Notes: generated by a model from the sequence alone, not told the origin. Counted from the stretch's first letter, positions 33,481 to 43,382 are shown. The stretch is 64,000 nt of DNA from Chitinophagales bacterium (GCA_041392475.1 JAWKLZ010000001.1:1736001-1800000), one strand, 5' to 3'. Translations and numbers: made by a program.

Positions 33481-34210
33481 GTTTTTCACTAAAATAATAC
33501 GGGGGAACTTTTTACACGTGTTTGGGCAGTCTAGTACAACAAAAAAATTAAATAAATGGCAGCTGTTTAGTATTCAAATATCGTCTATGGTACATCATAT
33601 ATCCTTCCTATTTGGAGAACCATTTTTATACACATTATCAGGTAGATTTAAGATTACATGATATATAAAGTTTGATTTTTAAGTCACGACAAGGGGTAGA
33701 ACAACCTTTTATGTTACCACTTATTTAGTAAAAGTTGTACTAGTACAGTGACTGGTGATTAGTTTTTAAAACTATTAATTGTCAGTTCTTTGTGCAAAAA
33801 ATAATTTGCCACTTATCTGGTTTATGCTGTAATTAGAGTTAAAGACTACATTTTTTTCCTTCTTTTGTACTATTTCCTACCTTTTTGGGTAGCAAAAAAT
33901 ATACTGCTCAGGTCTCCTTTTGCAATGTTTAGCATTTTTTATTCAAAATATTGATTTTCAATATTTTTATATTGCAAATTTCCTACCTTCCTTATATTCA
34001 AAATGTAAAATTATTGTTTCCTAAATGTTAAAAAACATCTTTTTTAGTATAAAGTATGCAACCATCTGCACCTTTATTCCTACATAATTATGTGAGGAAC
34101 TTCCTACACAAATATGCTTAGATGACTACATGAAAAGACATCTATGATTGAAATAAAAAAATAATAATACTATTTATTTTTTAATGTATTTTTCACAAAA
34201 AAAGAAAAGC
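33481..34210. other. Long AT-rich leader region upstream of the SusC gene
   Basis: 730 bp without a gene. It contains a GTGACTGGTGATTAGT repeat-like block near 33749-33764 (similar to the hairpin region at 16040-16081), four TTCCTAC heptamers (33874, 33980, 34077, 34101) and the palindrome at 34077-34099. These probably form the control region of the SusC/SusD operon. No clear TAnnTTTG box is seen. Confidence 0.45.
34077..34099. promoter_or_regulatory. Palindromic site upstream of SusC (operator candidate)
   Basis: TTCCT-ACATAATTATGT-G-AGGAA: a perfect 12-bp palindrome (34082-34093) flanked by inverted TTCCT/AGGAA arms. It overlaps one of four TTCCTAC heptamers. It could bind a dimeric regulator; no regulator gene is adjacent. 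Confidence 0.35.
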
Positions 34211-37200
34211 ATGAAAAGATTTTACGGATTTTGCATTCTTATGCTTGCACTTTGTGTGCAATTTCAAGTTTTTGCACAGGGACGTACCGTTACAGGAACT
34301 ATCGCTGATGATGGCGAGCCTTTACCTGGCGTTAGTATTGTCGTAACGGGAACTACTGTTGGAACAGTTACCGACATTGATGGTAAATTTTCTTTACAAG
34401 TTCCTGCTGATGCAAAAAAGCTGACAGTATCTTATGTGGGCTACGATAGCCAAACATTAGATATTGGTTCTCAAACTACTTTCAATGTTAACCTAAAAGC
34501 AGGTGTTGACTTGGAAGAGGTAGTAGTAACCGCTTTGAACATCTCTCGGGAGAAGAAAGCATTGGGTTACTCTGTTCAACAAGTAGGTGGAGATGACTTA
34601 ACAGGTGCTCGTGATGCCAACGTTTTGAACGCACTTTCTGGTAAGGTATCTGGTGTACAGATTACTGGTGCCTCTGGTAGTGTAGGATCTTCTTCTCGTG
34701 TAGTTATTCGCGGATCAAGTTCTATACGTGGTGATAGCCAACCATTATTTGTTATCAATGGTGTACCTATTGACAATGGTACCTACCACACAGATGATGG
34801 ATTAGGTTCAGTAGATTATGGTAATGCTGCTTCTGATTTGAACCCAGAAGATATTGAATCTCTTACTGTATTGAAAGGTCCTAATGCTTCTGCATTGTAT
34901 GGTTCTCGTGCAACAAATGGGGTAATTTTGATTACTACCAAAACTGGTAAAGGTGCTAGGAAAGGTTGGAGTGTAGATTACTCAGGTAATGTTGCTTTCT
35001 CCAATCCCTTCAAGTTGCCTGACTACCAAAACAAATTTGGTCAAGGTGTAGGTCATCAGTTCTCTTATGTAGATGGTGCTGGAGGTGGTTTGAATGATGG
35101 GGTAGATGAAAGTTGGGGACCTTCTTTTGATACTAGCATCAACGAAAACGATGGCATAGACAACGATGGTGATGGTGAGATTGACGAAACTGGCGAGGCT
35201 GCATTGTTGGATCAGTACAGTGGTGCACAACAACCGTGGGTAGCTCAACCTGATAACGTTAGAGATATTTTTGAAACGGGAGTGGCGATTACTAATAATG
35301 TTGCGATTTCAAGTAATGCAGAAAATGTACACGCTCGTTTGTCTTATACAAATGTAGATCAAACAGGTATGGTTCCTAATACAGATTACAAAAAGAACAG
35401 TGTAAATTTGAACTTTGGTGTAAATGTAGGGCCTAAGATTGATGTAGAATCCAATATTATCTATACCAATACATCTTCAGATAACCGTCCTGGTACGGGT
35501 TATGCTGGTGATAACATTTTGCAGCAGTTTATTTGGTCTGGTCGTCAAATTGATACAAAAGATTTGCGGGCTAACTGGAATACATTTGATGAGTATGGAA
35601 ATGTGTACAACTGGAATCACAACTACCAAAACAATCCTTTCTTCACACTTTTCAAAAACGTGAAACCAACACAGCGTGACCGTATTACTGGACACTTAGG
35701 AGCAGGATACAAAATAACAGATTGGATGACCTTGAAAGGTAAAGTGATGACAGATCTTTACTCGGAAAATAGAAAACGTATTTTTGCACAAGGTACAGCA
35801 GATTACCCAAGTGGCCGTTTTGAAGAAGATGAATTTTATGTAAAAGAGTTCAACTCTGAAATAACATTGAATATTGACCGCAAATTGTCGGATGATTTGA
35901 ATCTAAACTTCATTGCAGGGGCTAATCACCGTAAATTGGATTATACTCGTAGTTCTATTACTGTTGAATCATTGACAGTACCTGATATTTACAACGTAGG
36001 TAATGCCAATGGTAACCCATTAGTTGAGCAAGTCACTAACGAAAAAGAAGTGAATTCTGTATTCGGTATGTTGTCTTTGGGCTTCAAAGATTTCTTGTTC
36101 TTAGATGTAACTGGACGTAATGACTGGGCATCTACATTGCCTGTAGCAGAAAATTCTTATTTCTATCCATCTGTCAACTTGAGTCTATCTTTGGTAGAAG
36201 CATTGGGACTTTCTTCTAATTTTGATTTGTTGAAAGTGAGAGGATCTTGGGCACAAGTGGGTTCTGATACAGATCCTTATCGCTTGGCAACTACTTTCCA
36301 ATCTGCTACATCTTGGAATGGTGTTCCAAGGTTTACAGAAGGTAATAACCTTCCTCCTGCGGTTTTGAAACCAGAACGCACGACTTCTATTGAAGTAGGG
36401 TTGGAATCGAGAATGTTCTTAAACCGAGTTGGTTTGGATGTGACTTACTACAATGCTGCTACGGATGATCAAATTCTTTCAGTGGATTCTTCTCCAACTA
36501 CTGGTTATTCTTTCCGTACCTTGAATGCTGGTACTATTGAGAACAATGGTGTGGAAGTCATGTTGAATGTAACTCCTATCAAAACAACAGACTTTTCTTG
36601 GGACTTAACTTTGAACTGGTCTAAAAATACTTCTACTGTAAAAGATCTTCCTGATGGGGTAGATGCAGTTCGTATTGGGCGCTATTGGGGCTTAGATTTG
36701 GAAGCTCGTGAAGGACAACCTTATGGTACTTTTAGAGGAGGAAAAGCCTTATATCATGATGGACAATTGGTATTAGATGGTGGTTTACCTCAATTGGATC
36801 CTGAAGGTAATGCTGTATTGGGAAATATTCAACCTGATTGGTTGGGAGGCATTCGCAATAGCTTTAGCTACAAAAATTTGGATATGAGCTTCTTGATTGA
36901 CATCAAAAAAGGTGGAGATATTTTCTCAATGACCAATATGTGGGGACGTTACTCGGGAGTACTAGAGGAATCATTGGAAGGTCGCAATACGACTGATGAA
37001 ATCATGAATGGTTATGTTTACGAAGGGGTTATTGACAATGGTGATGGTACTTACCGTCCAAATGATGTGCCTATGGATGCCGAAAGTTGGAATGCATTTT
37101 TCTACTATGCATTAGCTGGTCATGATCGTTCTGTATTTGATGGGGGTTATATCAAATTGCGTGAAGTAACTTTGAACTACCGTATCCCTTCTTCTGTATT

Positions 37201-37387
37201 CAAAAATACACCTATCCAAAGATTGTCTTTGGGAGTATATGGTCGTAATTTGTGGTTGATTGATTCAAATGCACCTCATATTGATCCTGAAACTTCTTTT
37301 GGTAATGAATATGGCGTTCAAGGTTTTGAGTTTGGTCAATTGCCATCTGCAAGAACCTTTGGTATCACTTTGAGTGCTGGATTCTAA
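34211..37387 (+). CDS. SusC/RagA-family TonB-linked outer-membrane transporter
   Basis: 1058 residues from ATG 34211 (the upstream frame start at 34184 adds nine residues before the signal peptide). Order: signal peptide ending QVFAQ; carboxypeptidase-D-like regulatory domain (about 25-105; GTIADDGEPLPGVSIVVTGT); TonB-dependent plug domain (about 115-235; LNALSGKVSGVQITGASGSV, VVIRGSSSIRG, VLKGPNASALYGSRATNGVI); then a 22-strand barrel ending in the aromatic terminus RTFGITLSAGF. An insert near residue 315 reads ENDGIDNDGDGEIDE, a calcium-loop-like DxDxDG segment. With the SusD protein it would import an oligomeric nutrient, peptide or glycan, using TonB energy. No glycosidase or protease gene accompanies the pair, so the substrate is unknown. 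Confidence 0.95.
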   Translation: MKRFYGFCILMLALCVQFQVFAQGRTVTGTIADDGEPLPGVSIVVTGTTVGTVTDIDGKFSLQVPADAKKLTVSYVGYDSQTLDIGSQTTFNVNLKAGVDLEEVVVTALNISREKKALGYSVQQVGGDDLTGARDANVLNALSGKVSGVQITGASGSVGSSSRVVIRGSSSIRGDSQPLFVINGVPIDNGTYHTDDGLGSVDYGNAASDLNPEDIESLTVLKGPNASALYGSRATNGVILITTKTGKGARKGWSVDYSGNVAFSNPFKLPDYQNKFGQGVGHQFSYVDGAGGGLNDGVDESWGPSFDTSINENDGIDNDGDGEIDETGEAALLDQYSGAQQPWVAQPDNVRDIFETGVAITNNVAISSNAENVHARLSYTNVDQTGMVPNTDYKKNSVNLNFGVNVGPKIDVESNIIYTNTSSDNRPGTGYAGDNILQQFIWSGRQIDTKDLRANWNTFDEYGNVYNWNHNYQNNPFFTLFKNVKPTQRDRITGHLGAGYKITDWMTLKGKVMTDLYSENRKRIFAQGTADYPSGRFEEDEFYVKEFNSEITLNIDRKLSDDLNLNFIAGANHRKLDYTRSSITVESLTVPDIYNVGNANGNPLVEQVTNEKEVNSVFGMLSLGFKDFLFLDVTGRNDWASTLPVAENSYFYPSVNLSLSLVEALGLSSNFDLLKVRGSWAQVGSDTDPYRLATTFQSATSWNGVPRFTEGNNLPPAVLKPERTTSIEVGLESRMFLNRVGLDVTYYNAATDDQILSVDSSPTTGYSFRTLNAGTIENNGVEVMLNVTPIKTTDFSWDLTLNWSKNTSTVKDLPDGVDAVRIGRYWGLDLEAREGQPYGTFRGGKALYHDGQLVLDGGLPQLDPEGNAVLGNIQPDWLGGIRNSFSYKNLDMSFLIDIKKGGDIFSMTNMWGRYSGVLEESLEGRNTTDEIMNGYVYEGVIDNGDGTYRPNDVPMDAESWNAFFYYALAGHDRSVFDGGYIKLREVTLNYRIPSSVFKNTPIQRLSLGVYGRNLWLIDSNAPHIDPETSFGNEYGVQGFEFGQLPSARTFGITLSAGF

Positions 37388-37446
37388 TCCATATAGTTAT
37401 AATTTTAATCAAATAATGTTTTGATTGTTTAATAAAGACTTTACAT

Positions 37447-37478
37447 TCTCCACCGAATAGATTTTTATTAGGTGGAGA
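37447..37478 (+). repeat. Hairpin between the SusC and SusD genes
   Basis: TCTCCACC (37447-37454) pairs with GGTGGAGA (37471-37478), with an inner AATA/TATT extension. There is no proper T-run after it. Its place in the 188-nt spacer suggests mRNA processing, or partial termination giving more SusC than SusD. Confidence 0.5.
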
Positions 37479-37575
37479 GTGAAGTTCTTTATGACAGATA
37501 CATTCCATTTCCAATCTTACTTTATTAAAGTAAGCAGGTCACTGGAGATATCCATTTATCAAAAAATAAAATAAA

Positions 37576-39030
37576 ATGAAAAATATATTAATCAAATTTT
37601 TATTAATTATCATGCTCATACCCCTCACCTTTACTGCGTGTACAGATGATTTTGAGCAAATGAACGTCAATCCAAATCAACCAACTGCGGTTCCCAATAC
37701 CAACTTATTAGTTTCGTCCATTACAAGTGGAACCAGAAGAATTCTTGGAGAGAATTTTAACATGACCTATGCAGGTTTGTGGTCTCAACAGTATGCTAAA
37801 ATTCAGTATATTGATGAAGACAAATATGCTTATCGTAGTGATGCATTTGATAGTCATTGGGGACGCCTGTATGCAGGGGCATTATTGACTAGTGGTTTAG
37901 TTGTTCCAGGACCTTTACAAGACCTGCAAATCATTATCAACAAAACTGGGTCAGATGAACCGAATATGAAAGCTGCAGCAATGGTGATGCAGGCATATTA
38001 TTTCAGTGTGATGACAGATATGTGGGGAGATATTCCTTATTCTGAAGCATTGAAAGGTACAGAGGCTATTCAGCCTAAATTCGACACACAGGAATCGATT
38101 TATAAAGATTTAGAACAAAAATTAGCTACTGCCGCATCGATGTTTGACGAAGGTGCAGATGACTTGGGGCAAGGAGATGTATTGTATGGTGGTGATATTA
38201 GCAAATGGCGCAAATTTGCCAATACACTTCGTGCAAGAATTTTGAACCGCTACAAGCACAAAGATGCTGCCGCTGCAAGTGCTTTGACTGCGCTTTTGAA
38301 TTCTGGTGATTTGATGACAAGCAATGCGGATGATGCAGATTTGTATTACACAAGTGGCGCAGCAGATACAACAAATCCTATTTATGAGAATCGCAACATA
38401 GATAACCGTGTGGATCACGCAGTAAGTAAGACTATGGTTGACCTTTTATCATCTATCAATGATCCTCGTCTTCCTGTAATTGCAGCATCTAATGATGAAG
38501 GAAACTATGTTGGCCAGCCAAATGGTTCTGTTCAGCCTGTGCGCTTAACCGCTGTTTCTTATGTAGGCAGTGCTTTCATAGACGACCCTACTGCTCCTAC
38601 TTGCATTATTACCTATGCTGAATTAATGTTCATCAAAGCAGAGGCAATGAATGATAAACAGGCATATATGGATGGAATCACTGCTTCTATGGATAAAATG
38701 GGAGTCTCTGCAGATCAAGACTATATGGATGCAGCAAGTGCTTTTTACGATACAGATGCACTAGAAGCGATTATTACGCATAAATGGATTACTCTTTTTG
38801 GAAATGGTCCAGAAGCTTATACTGAATACAGAAGAACCAAATATCCTGCTTCAATTCAGGAGGTTCCTCAATCTGTCTATCCTGGTAGAGGCATTCCTCA
38901 CCGTTTTGCCTATCCAACTTCTGAATATTTGGTAAATGAAACCAACCTACAGGCTGCAATTGAAAGTCAGGGACTTTCTGATGATGCAAGTGGTGTATTT
39001 GGAAATGAAATGTGGTGGATAATGAGATAA
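37576..39030 (+). CDS. SusD/RagB-family nutrient-binding outer-membrane lipoprotein
   Basis: 484 residues. The signal peptide ends in a lipobox FTAC (cysteine about residue 16-17) followed by TDDFEQMNVNPNQPTAVPNT, the usual start of the SusD-like_2 group. Helical TPR-like pairs occur at NMKAAAMVMQAYYFSVMTDMW with the diagnostic WGDIPYSEAL (about 155), ISKWRKFANTLRARILNRY and the C-terminal YAELMFIKAEAMN. It caps the SusC barrel and captures ligand at the surface. The order SusC then SusD with 188 nt between them is standard. It lacks flanking catabolic genes. Confidence 0.94.
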   Translation: MKNILIKFLLIIMLIPLTFTACTDDFEQMNVNPNQPTAVPNTNLLVSSITSGTRRILGENFNMTYAGLWSQQYAKIQYIDEDKYAYRSDAFDSHWGRLYAGALLTSGLVVPGPLQDLQIIINKTGSDEPNMKAAAMVMQAYYFSVMTDMWGDIPYSEALKGTEAIQPKFDTQESIYKDLEQKLATAASMFDEGADDLGQGDVLYGGDISKWRKFANTLRARILNRYKHKDAAAASALTALLNSGDLMTSNADDADLYYTSGAADTTNPIYENRNIDNRVDHAVSKTMVDLLSSINDPRLPVIAASNDEGNYVGQPNGSVQPVRLTAVSYVGSAFIDDPTAPTCIITYAELMFIKAEAMNDKQAYMDGITASMDKMGVSADQDYMDAASAFYDTDALEAIITHKWITLFGNGPEAYTEYRRTKYPASIQEVPQSVYPGRGIPHRFAYPTSEYLVNETNLQAAIESQGLSDDASGVFGNEMWWIMR

Positions 39031-39070
39031 GTATTAAACAATTTTTTACTTCTATTTTTTGGATAAATGA

Positions 39071-39104
39071 AAGTCCCGTTACCGTAAGGTCGGGGCTTTT
39101 TTTT
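39071..39104 (+). terminator. Rho-independent terminator of the SusC/SusD operon
   Basis: AAGTCCCG (39071-39078) pairs with CGGGGCTT (39091-39098), one wobble, 12-nt loop, followed by eight T. Confidence 0.8.
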
Positions 39105-39183
39105 GTTTGGAAACAAAGCATCGAAGCGAATGTTATATACAAAATAAAGCATCTTTCAATTTTTTTTAAACACAAACTTCACT

Positions 39184-40425
39184 TTGAACAAGAAAAAAAT
39201 CATCAACGACCCTGTTTACGGTTTCCTCAATATTCCCCACAAAATGGTGTTCAACCTCATAGAACATCCTTATTTTCAACGACTCAGACGGATTCAACAG
39301 TTAGGGCTTACTTCTTTGGTTTATCCTGGCGCATTGCATACACGTTTTCATCATGCCCTTGGTGCAACACACTTGATGAAGCAAGCAATTGAAGGATTGA
39401 GGGCAAAGAAAGTGAAAATCAACCAAGAAGAAGGAAAAGCTGCAATTACTGCTATTTTGATGCACGATATTGGACATGGCCCATTTTCTCACGCTTTGGA
39501 ACACAGTATTGTGGCCCACGTTCCACACGAAATGTTGTCGCTTTTGTTTATGGAACGATTGAACAAAGAGTTTGGAGGTCGTTTGGATTTGGCGATTGAA
39601 ATTTTCAAAGGTGACTATCATAAAGCTTTTTTACACGAGTTGGTATCAAGTCAACTGGATATGGATAGGTTGGACTATTTGAGTCGTGATAGTTTTTTTA
39701 CAGGCGTACAAGAAGGAGTTGTTGGTTCGGATAGAATCATCAAAATGTTGGCAGTCAGAAACAATCATTTGGTCGTGGAGGAAAAAGGCATCTATTCCAT
39801 CGAAAAATTTTTGATTGCTCGCCGATTGATGTATTGGCAAGTGTATCTTCACAAAACGGTTATTGCAGCAGAATTGATGTTGCTTAAAATCTTGCAAAGA
39901 GCCAAAAAATTGATTCAAAATGGACATGAGCTGTTTGCAACTCCTGCTTTGCAGTTTTTTCTTCAAAATGAGTTCAGTTTAGAGGATTTTTACAACCATG
40001 AAAATATACTTGAAAAATTTGCTTTGTTAGACGATACGGATATTTTGGCATCTATTAAGGTTTGGCAATTTTATCAAAAAGATATCGTATTGAAGGAGTT
40101 GTGCAAAGGAATTATGCAGCGAAAACTATTGAAGATAGAATTGGGACACGAATTGATTTCACCACAAAAAGTAGAGGAATACACTCAAATTGTCGCCAAA
40201 AAATACAAAATTAGCTCGGAAGATGCCTGCTATTTGGTTTTTGTAGGAGAAACGAGCAACAGTGCTTACACGCACAAAGGCTCTCAAATCAATATTTTGT
40301 ACAAAGATGAAAACATTAAAAATATTACCGATGCTTCTGACTATTTCAATATTGAAATGTTGGCAAATCCTGTAGTGAAGCATTATATTTGTTATCCAGA
40401 AATTGTACGAAAAACATTGAAGTAG
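39184..40425 (+). CDS. HD-superfamily phosphohydrolase (dNTPase-like)
   Basis: 413 residues. The metal-binding HD motifs are visible: TRFHHALGATHLMKQA (first His, about residue 55), ILMHDIGHGPFSHALEH (HD pair, about 95-112), and LVSSQLDMDRLDYLSRDSFF (conserved Asp, about 155-170). The start NKKKIINDPVYGFLNIPHKM with the following QRLRRIQQLG is the family hallmark. Relatives hydrolyse nucleoside triphosphates or nucleotides; the true substrate is unknown. It starts at a TTG (39184), since no in-frame ATG gives the conserved N-terminus. Convergent with the VWA gene, 38 nt apart. Confidence 0.88.
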   Translation: MNKKKIINDPVYGFLNIPHKMVFNLIEHPYFQRLRRIQQLGLTSLVYPGALHTRFHHALGATHLMKQAIEGLRAKKVKINQEEGKAAITAILMHDIGHGPFSHALEHSIVAHVPHEMLSLLFMERLNKEFGGRLDLAIEIFKGDYHKAFLHELVSSQLDMDRLDYLSRDSFFTGVQEGVVGSDRIIKMLAVRNNHLVVEEKGIYSIEKFLIARRLMYWQVYLHKTVIAAELMLLKILQRAKKLIQNGHELFATPALQFFLQNEFSLEDFYNHENILEKFALLDDTDILASIKVWQFYQKDIVLKELCKGIMQRKLLKIELGHELISPQKVEEYTQIVAKKYKISSEDACYLVFVGETSNSAYTHKGSQINILYKDENIKNITDASDYFNIEMLANPVVKHYICYPEIVRKTLK

Positions 40426-40463
40426 AGGCGATTTTGGACTTTGCTTTGGGTTTGAAACTGTAT

Positions 40464-41570
40464 TTACCTCACCCTTTTCTTCCTATTCCTTTCATAATCT
40501 TCAAAAATAAACTCGCCCAATTTATCCAATCCCGAATAGTATGCTTTGCCATTGTTTACCTTCGTAAATTCCCGTACAAACTGTTGAAGATAAGGGTCAG
40601 TAGCAATCATAAAAGTGGTAATCGGAATCTTCAATTTGCGGCAACGACCTGCTAAATTGAGCGTGCGGTTGAGGATTCTTGGGTCTAAGCCCCAACTTAC
40701 CTTGGTGTATTTATTGCCCTCTTTGATACAAGTAGGTTTTCCATCGGTTATCATAAATATTTGCTTGTTGGCCGTTTTTTTGCGTCGAAGTATATCCATC
40801 GCCAACTCCAATCCTGCAACAGTATTGGTGTGGTAAGGTCCCACCTGCAAATAAGGAAGGTCTTTTATTTGAATCTGCCAAGCATCGTTTCCAAATACGA
40901 TAATATCCAGTGTATCTTTTGGATATTTGGTCGTAATCAATTCCGAAAGAGCCATTGCCACTTTTTTAGCAGGTGTGATGCGGTCTTCACCATACAAAAT
41001 CATGGAGTGCGAAATATCTATCATCAGCACCGTTGAGTTTTGAGTTTTGTACTCATTCTCTTGCACTTCAAGATCATCTTCGGTAAGCATAAAATTGTTG
41101 ATGCCATGCTGAATTTGTGCATTTCGCAAAGAGTCAGTCATAGCGATTTTGTCCAAAGAATCTCCAAACTCAAATTTTCGGCGGTCAGAAGTAGTTTCCT
41201 CACCGCTTCCACTAAAAGGAGTACGGTGATTTCCTTGTCGTCCTTTCTTCAATTTGCCAAATATCTGATCCAAAGAACGCTTGCGAATCAATTGCTCTGA
41301 TTTTGCCGTCATTTTGAAGCCTGCAGGATTCCGCAAATTGCCGTCTCCGTCAATATATCCCTGCTTTTTCAAATCTTCAATAAAATCTTCCATTGTATAA
41401 TCCTCCGTTGTCAGATTGTACTGCTCGTCAAGTTGTTGAAGCCAGTCTAAGGCTTCTTGTACATCACCAGAAGTGTAGGTAAGGAGTTCCATAAACGCCT
41501 CCAACAATTTTTCGAAAGTGGAACGATTGTCTTCCTCAGGAACGTATTGTCCAAAACGGTAGCCTATCAT
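40464..41570 (-). CDS. VWA-domain protein
   Basis: 368 residues. A helical N-terminal part (about 1-170; TEDDLEVQENEYKTQNST at its end) precedes a von Willebrand factor A domain (about 175-360). The metal-ion-dependent adhesion site is intact in VLMIDISHSMILYGEDRITP (DxSxS form), with TVAGLELAMDILRRKK supplying the Thr and IFMITDGKPTC the Asp. No signal peptide, so it is cytoplasmic. Related proteins in this phylum usually act with a MoxR-type AAA ATPase, which is not present next to this gene. The target is unknown. Confidence 0.85.
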   Translation of the reverse strand: MIGYRFGQYVPEEDNRSTFEKLLEAFMELLTYTSGDVQEALDWLQQLDEQYNLTTEDYTMEDFIEDLKKQGYIDGDGNLRNPAGFKMTAKSEQLIRKRSLDQIFGKLKKGRQGNHRTPFSGSGEETTSDRRKFEFGDSLDKIAMTDSLRNAQIQHGINNFMLTEDDLEVQENEYKTQNSTVLMIDISHSMILYGEDRITPAKKVAMALSELITTKYPKDTLDIIVFGNDAWQIQIKDLPYLQVGPYHTNTVAGLELAMDILRRKKTANKQIFMITDGKPTCIKEGNKYTKVSWGLDPRILNRTLNLAGRCRKLKIPITTFMIATDPYLQQFVREFTKVNNGKAYYSGLDKLGEFIFEDYERNRKKRVR

Positions 41571-41683
41571 GTTTTTTTGTTAATTGGTGAATTTGTTCTC
41601 AAGGAACTAATCTACGAAAATTTTTCTATAATATCACTACAACACTTAAAGTCATGGTAAGTTCAAGGATTACAGTTGCGAGA

Positions 41684-42205
41684 TTAAGGCACAATTGTTT
41701 CGTCAAACAACTCGTCCAAATAATAATCCCTTGTGCTGCTTTGGTAAGCATCTCTACAAGTTCCTGTTCCGCTTCGCATAATGCTTACACATAGATTGTT
41801 GTCAAAGTTATCTTCACGATGTCCTCTACCCAAAACACAATGACCGAGTTCGTGAAAGACCACCATTTCTCGCCATCGGCTAGCAGCACGATTCCAAAAA
41901 GTCTGGTCTATACCTATGTGATTGGGATTTCTTGAATTGTAATTGCAGACACCCGCCACATCATCGGGATGTAGCTCTTCAATAGCTGCTGTTAAGTTCA
42001 AACTGTTTAGGTCAATTGTTTGCCCCCTTTCAGCCGCTTCCTTTTCAAAACGAGCAAAATAAACCCAGAGTTCTTCGGCAACATTTGGGTAAGTTCCTTC
42101 CGCTATTGTAGCAGTATCTTCAATGGTAGAAATAGTTTCATAATCTTTGGTACAGGCGGAAACCAAAACATAAGTGAGGACAACGAATACAAATAGATTT
42201 CGCAT
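41684..42205 (-). CDS. Putative zinc-metallopeptidase lipoprotein
   Basis: 173 residues from ATG 42205, which gives a proper lipoprotein signal (MRNLFVFVVLTYVLVSAC, Cys18). The upstream part of the longer frame has no such signal. The zinc motif VVFHELGHCVLGRGH (about 117-131) contains HExxH and a further His seven residues on, one residue longer than the classic metzincin spacing, and SIMRSG (about 146) resembles a Met-turn. It is likely a surface or periplasmic peptidase of the Bacteroidota group with HELGHxxLxxxH. Substrate unknown. Divergent from the DUF2891 gene. Confidence 0.65.
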   Translation of the reverse strand: MRNLFVFVVLTYVLVSACTKDYETISTIEDTATIAEGTYPNVAEELWVYFARFEKEAAERGQTIDLNSLNLTAAIEELHPDDVAGVCNYNSRNPNHIGIDQTFWNRAASRWREMVVFHELGHCVLGRGHREDNFDNNLCVSIMRSGTGTCRDAYQSSTRDYYLDELFDETIVP

Positions 42206-42292
42206 AGTGAAATATTTTTTGGGATGAAGTGAAGAAAAATATGCTTCAATAACTGTAAAACATCGCTTATATATTTTGACATTCACCCTATT

Positions 42293-42327
42293 TTTGCTGC
42301 GATAGTGCAATGAGTTTGCTATTTTTG
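42293..42327 (+). promoter_or_regulatory. Promoter of the DUF2891 gene
   Basis: TTTG (42293-42296) is followed after 23 nt by TATTTTTG (42320-42327), an exact -7 match; the ATG is at 42360, giving a leader of about 26 nt. Confidence 0.5.
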
Positions 42328-42359
42328 CAGAATTCACCATACAAATCAATTTTTCTGCC

Positions 42360-43382
42360 ATGCAACTGACTTTTGACACCGTTTCATCTTTTGCAGAGCT
42401 TGCCATGCAAGGGATTCAGCGAGAATACCCCAATAAATTAGGGCAGGTTTTGGGGAGCAATGCTGATTTGAAAACACCTCGACAATTGCATCCTGCTTTT
42501 TACGGTTGCTTCGATTGGCATTCGGCGGTACACAGTCATTGGATGTTGGTGACGCTGCTGCAAAAGTTTCCCGACTTGCCGCAAGCTGTCAAGATTCGCC
42601 AAATCATTTACCAACATTTTACCAAAGAAAACATACAGCAAGAAGTCGCTTTTTTTCATACTCCTCACAACCAAACTTTTGAGCGCACGTATGGTTGGGC
42701 GTGGCTGTTGAAGTTGTCCGAAACCTTATTGAAGTGGGAGGACGAGGATGCGGTGGTTTGGCACAAACATTTGCAGCCATTGACCGATTTGATGATTAAA
42801 AAGTATTTTGATTTTTTACCCAAACTTAACTATCCGATTCGCACGGGACAACATCCGAATACTGCTTTTGGATTGAGTTTTGCGTGGGATTATGCCATTG
42901 CAGTTGGAAATGAAGCATTGAAGAAATTAATTGAAGAAAAGGCTAAAGTGTTCTTTTTGACCGACAAAAATGCGCCTGCCAATTGGGAACCCAATGGGTT
43001 TGACTTTTTTTCCCCAAGCCTGCAAGAAGCAGCTTTAATGAGTCGCATTTTGCAGCCAACAGATTTTGAAGTTTGGCTAAAAGGGTTTTTGCCCAATTTA
43101 ACAGACGGCAATCCCGAAAATTTGTTCACACCCGTTTCGGTGACAGATAGAAGCGATGGGAAACTGGTGCATTTAGATGGTTTGAATTTGTCGAGAGCAT
43201 GGTGTTTTCGAGAAGTTGTGAAAACTTTGCCGATTGCTCAACAAAGCATATTGAAGGCAGCATCAGACAGGCATTTAGCTGCTGCGCTGCCCAATGTGAC
43301 GAGTGGAGATTATGCGGGAGAACATTGGTTGGCGAGTTTTGCTATATATGCTCTTTTCTCAGCAAATCATTCACCGTCTTGA
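42360..43382 (+). CDS. DUF2891-family protein
   Basis: 340 residues, no signal peptide. DUF2891 signatures include HPAFYGCFDWHSAVHSHWML (about 43-62), TYGWAWLLKLSETL, LNYPIRTGQHPNTAFGLSFA and PNGFDFFSPSLQEAALMSRI. The conserved His and Trp patches and the alpha-helical pattern suggest an (alpha/alpha) toroid, as in glycoside-processing enzymes, but no activity is established for the family. Its 3' end overlaps the convergent DUF4301 gene by 41 bp. Confidence 0.85.
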   Translation: MQLTFDTVSSFAELAMQGIQREYPNKLGQVLGSNADLKTPRQLHPAFYGCFDWHSAVHSHWMLVTLLQKFPDLPQAVKIRQIIYQHFTKENIQQEVAFFHTPHNQTFERTYGWAWLLKLSETLLKWEDEDAVVWHKHLQPLTDLMIKKYFDFLPKLNYPIRTGQHPNTAFGLSFAWDYAIAVGNEALKKLIEEKAKVFFLTDKNAPANWEPNGFDFFSPSLQEAALMSRILQPTDFEVWLKGFLPNLTDGNPENLFTPVSVTDRSDGKLVHLDGLNLSRAWCFREVVKTLPIAQQSILKAASDRHLAAALPNVTSGDYAGEHWLASFAIYALFSANHSPS

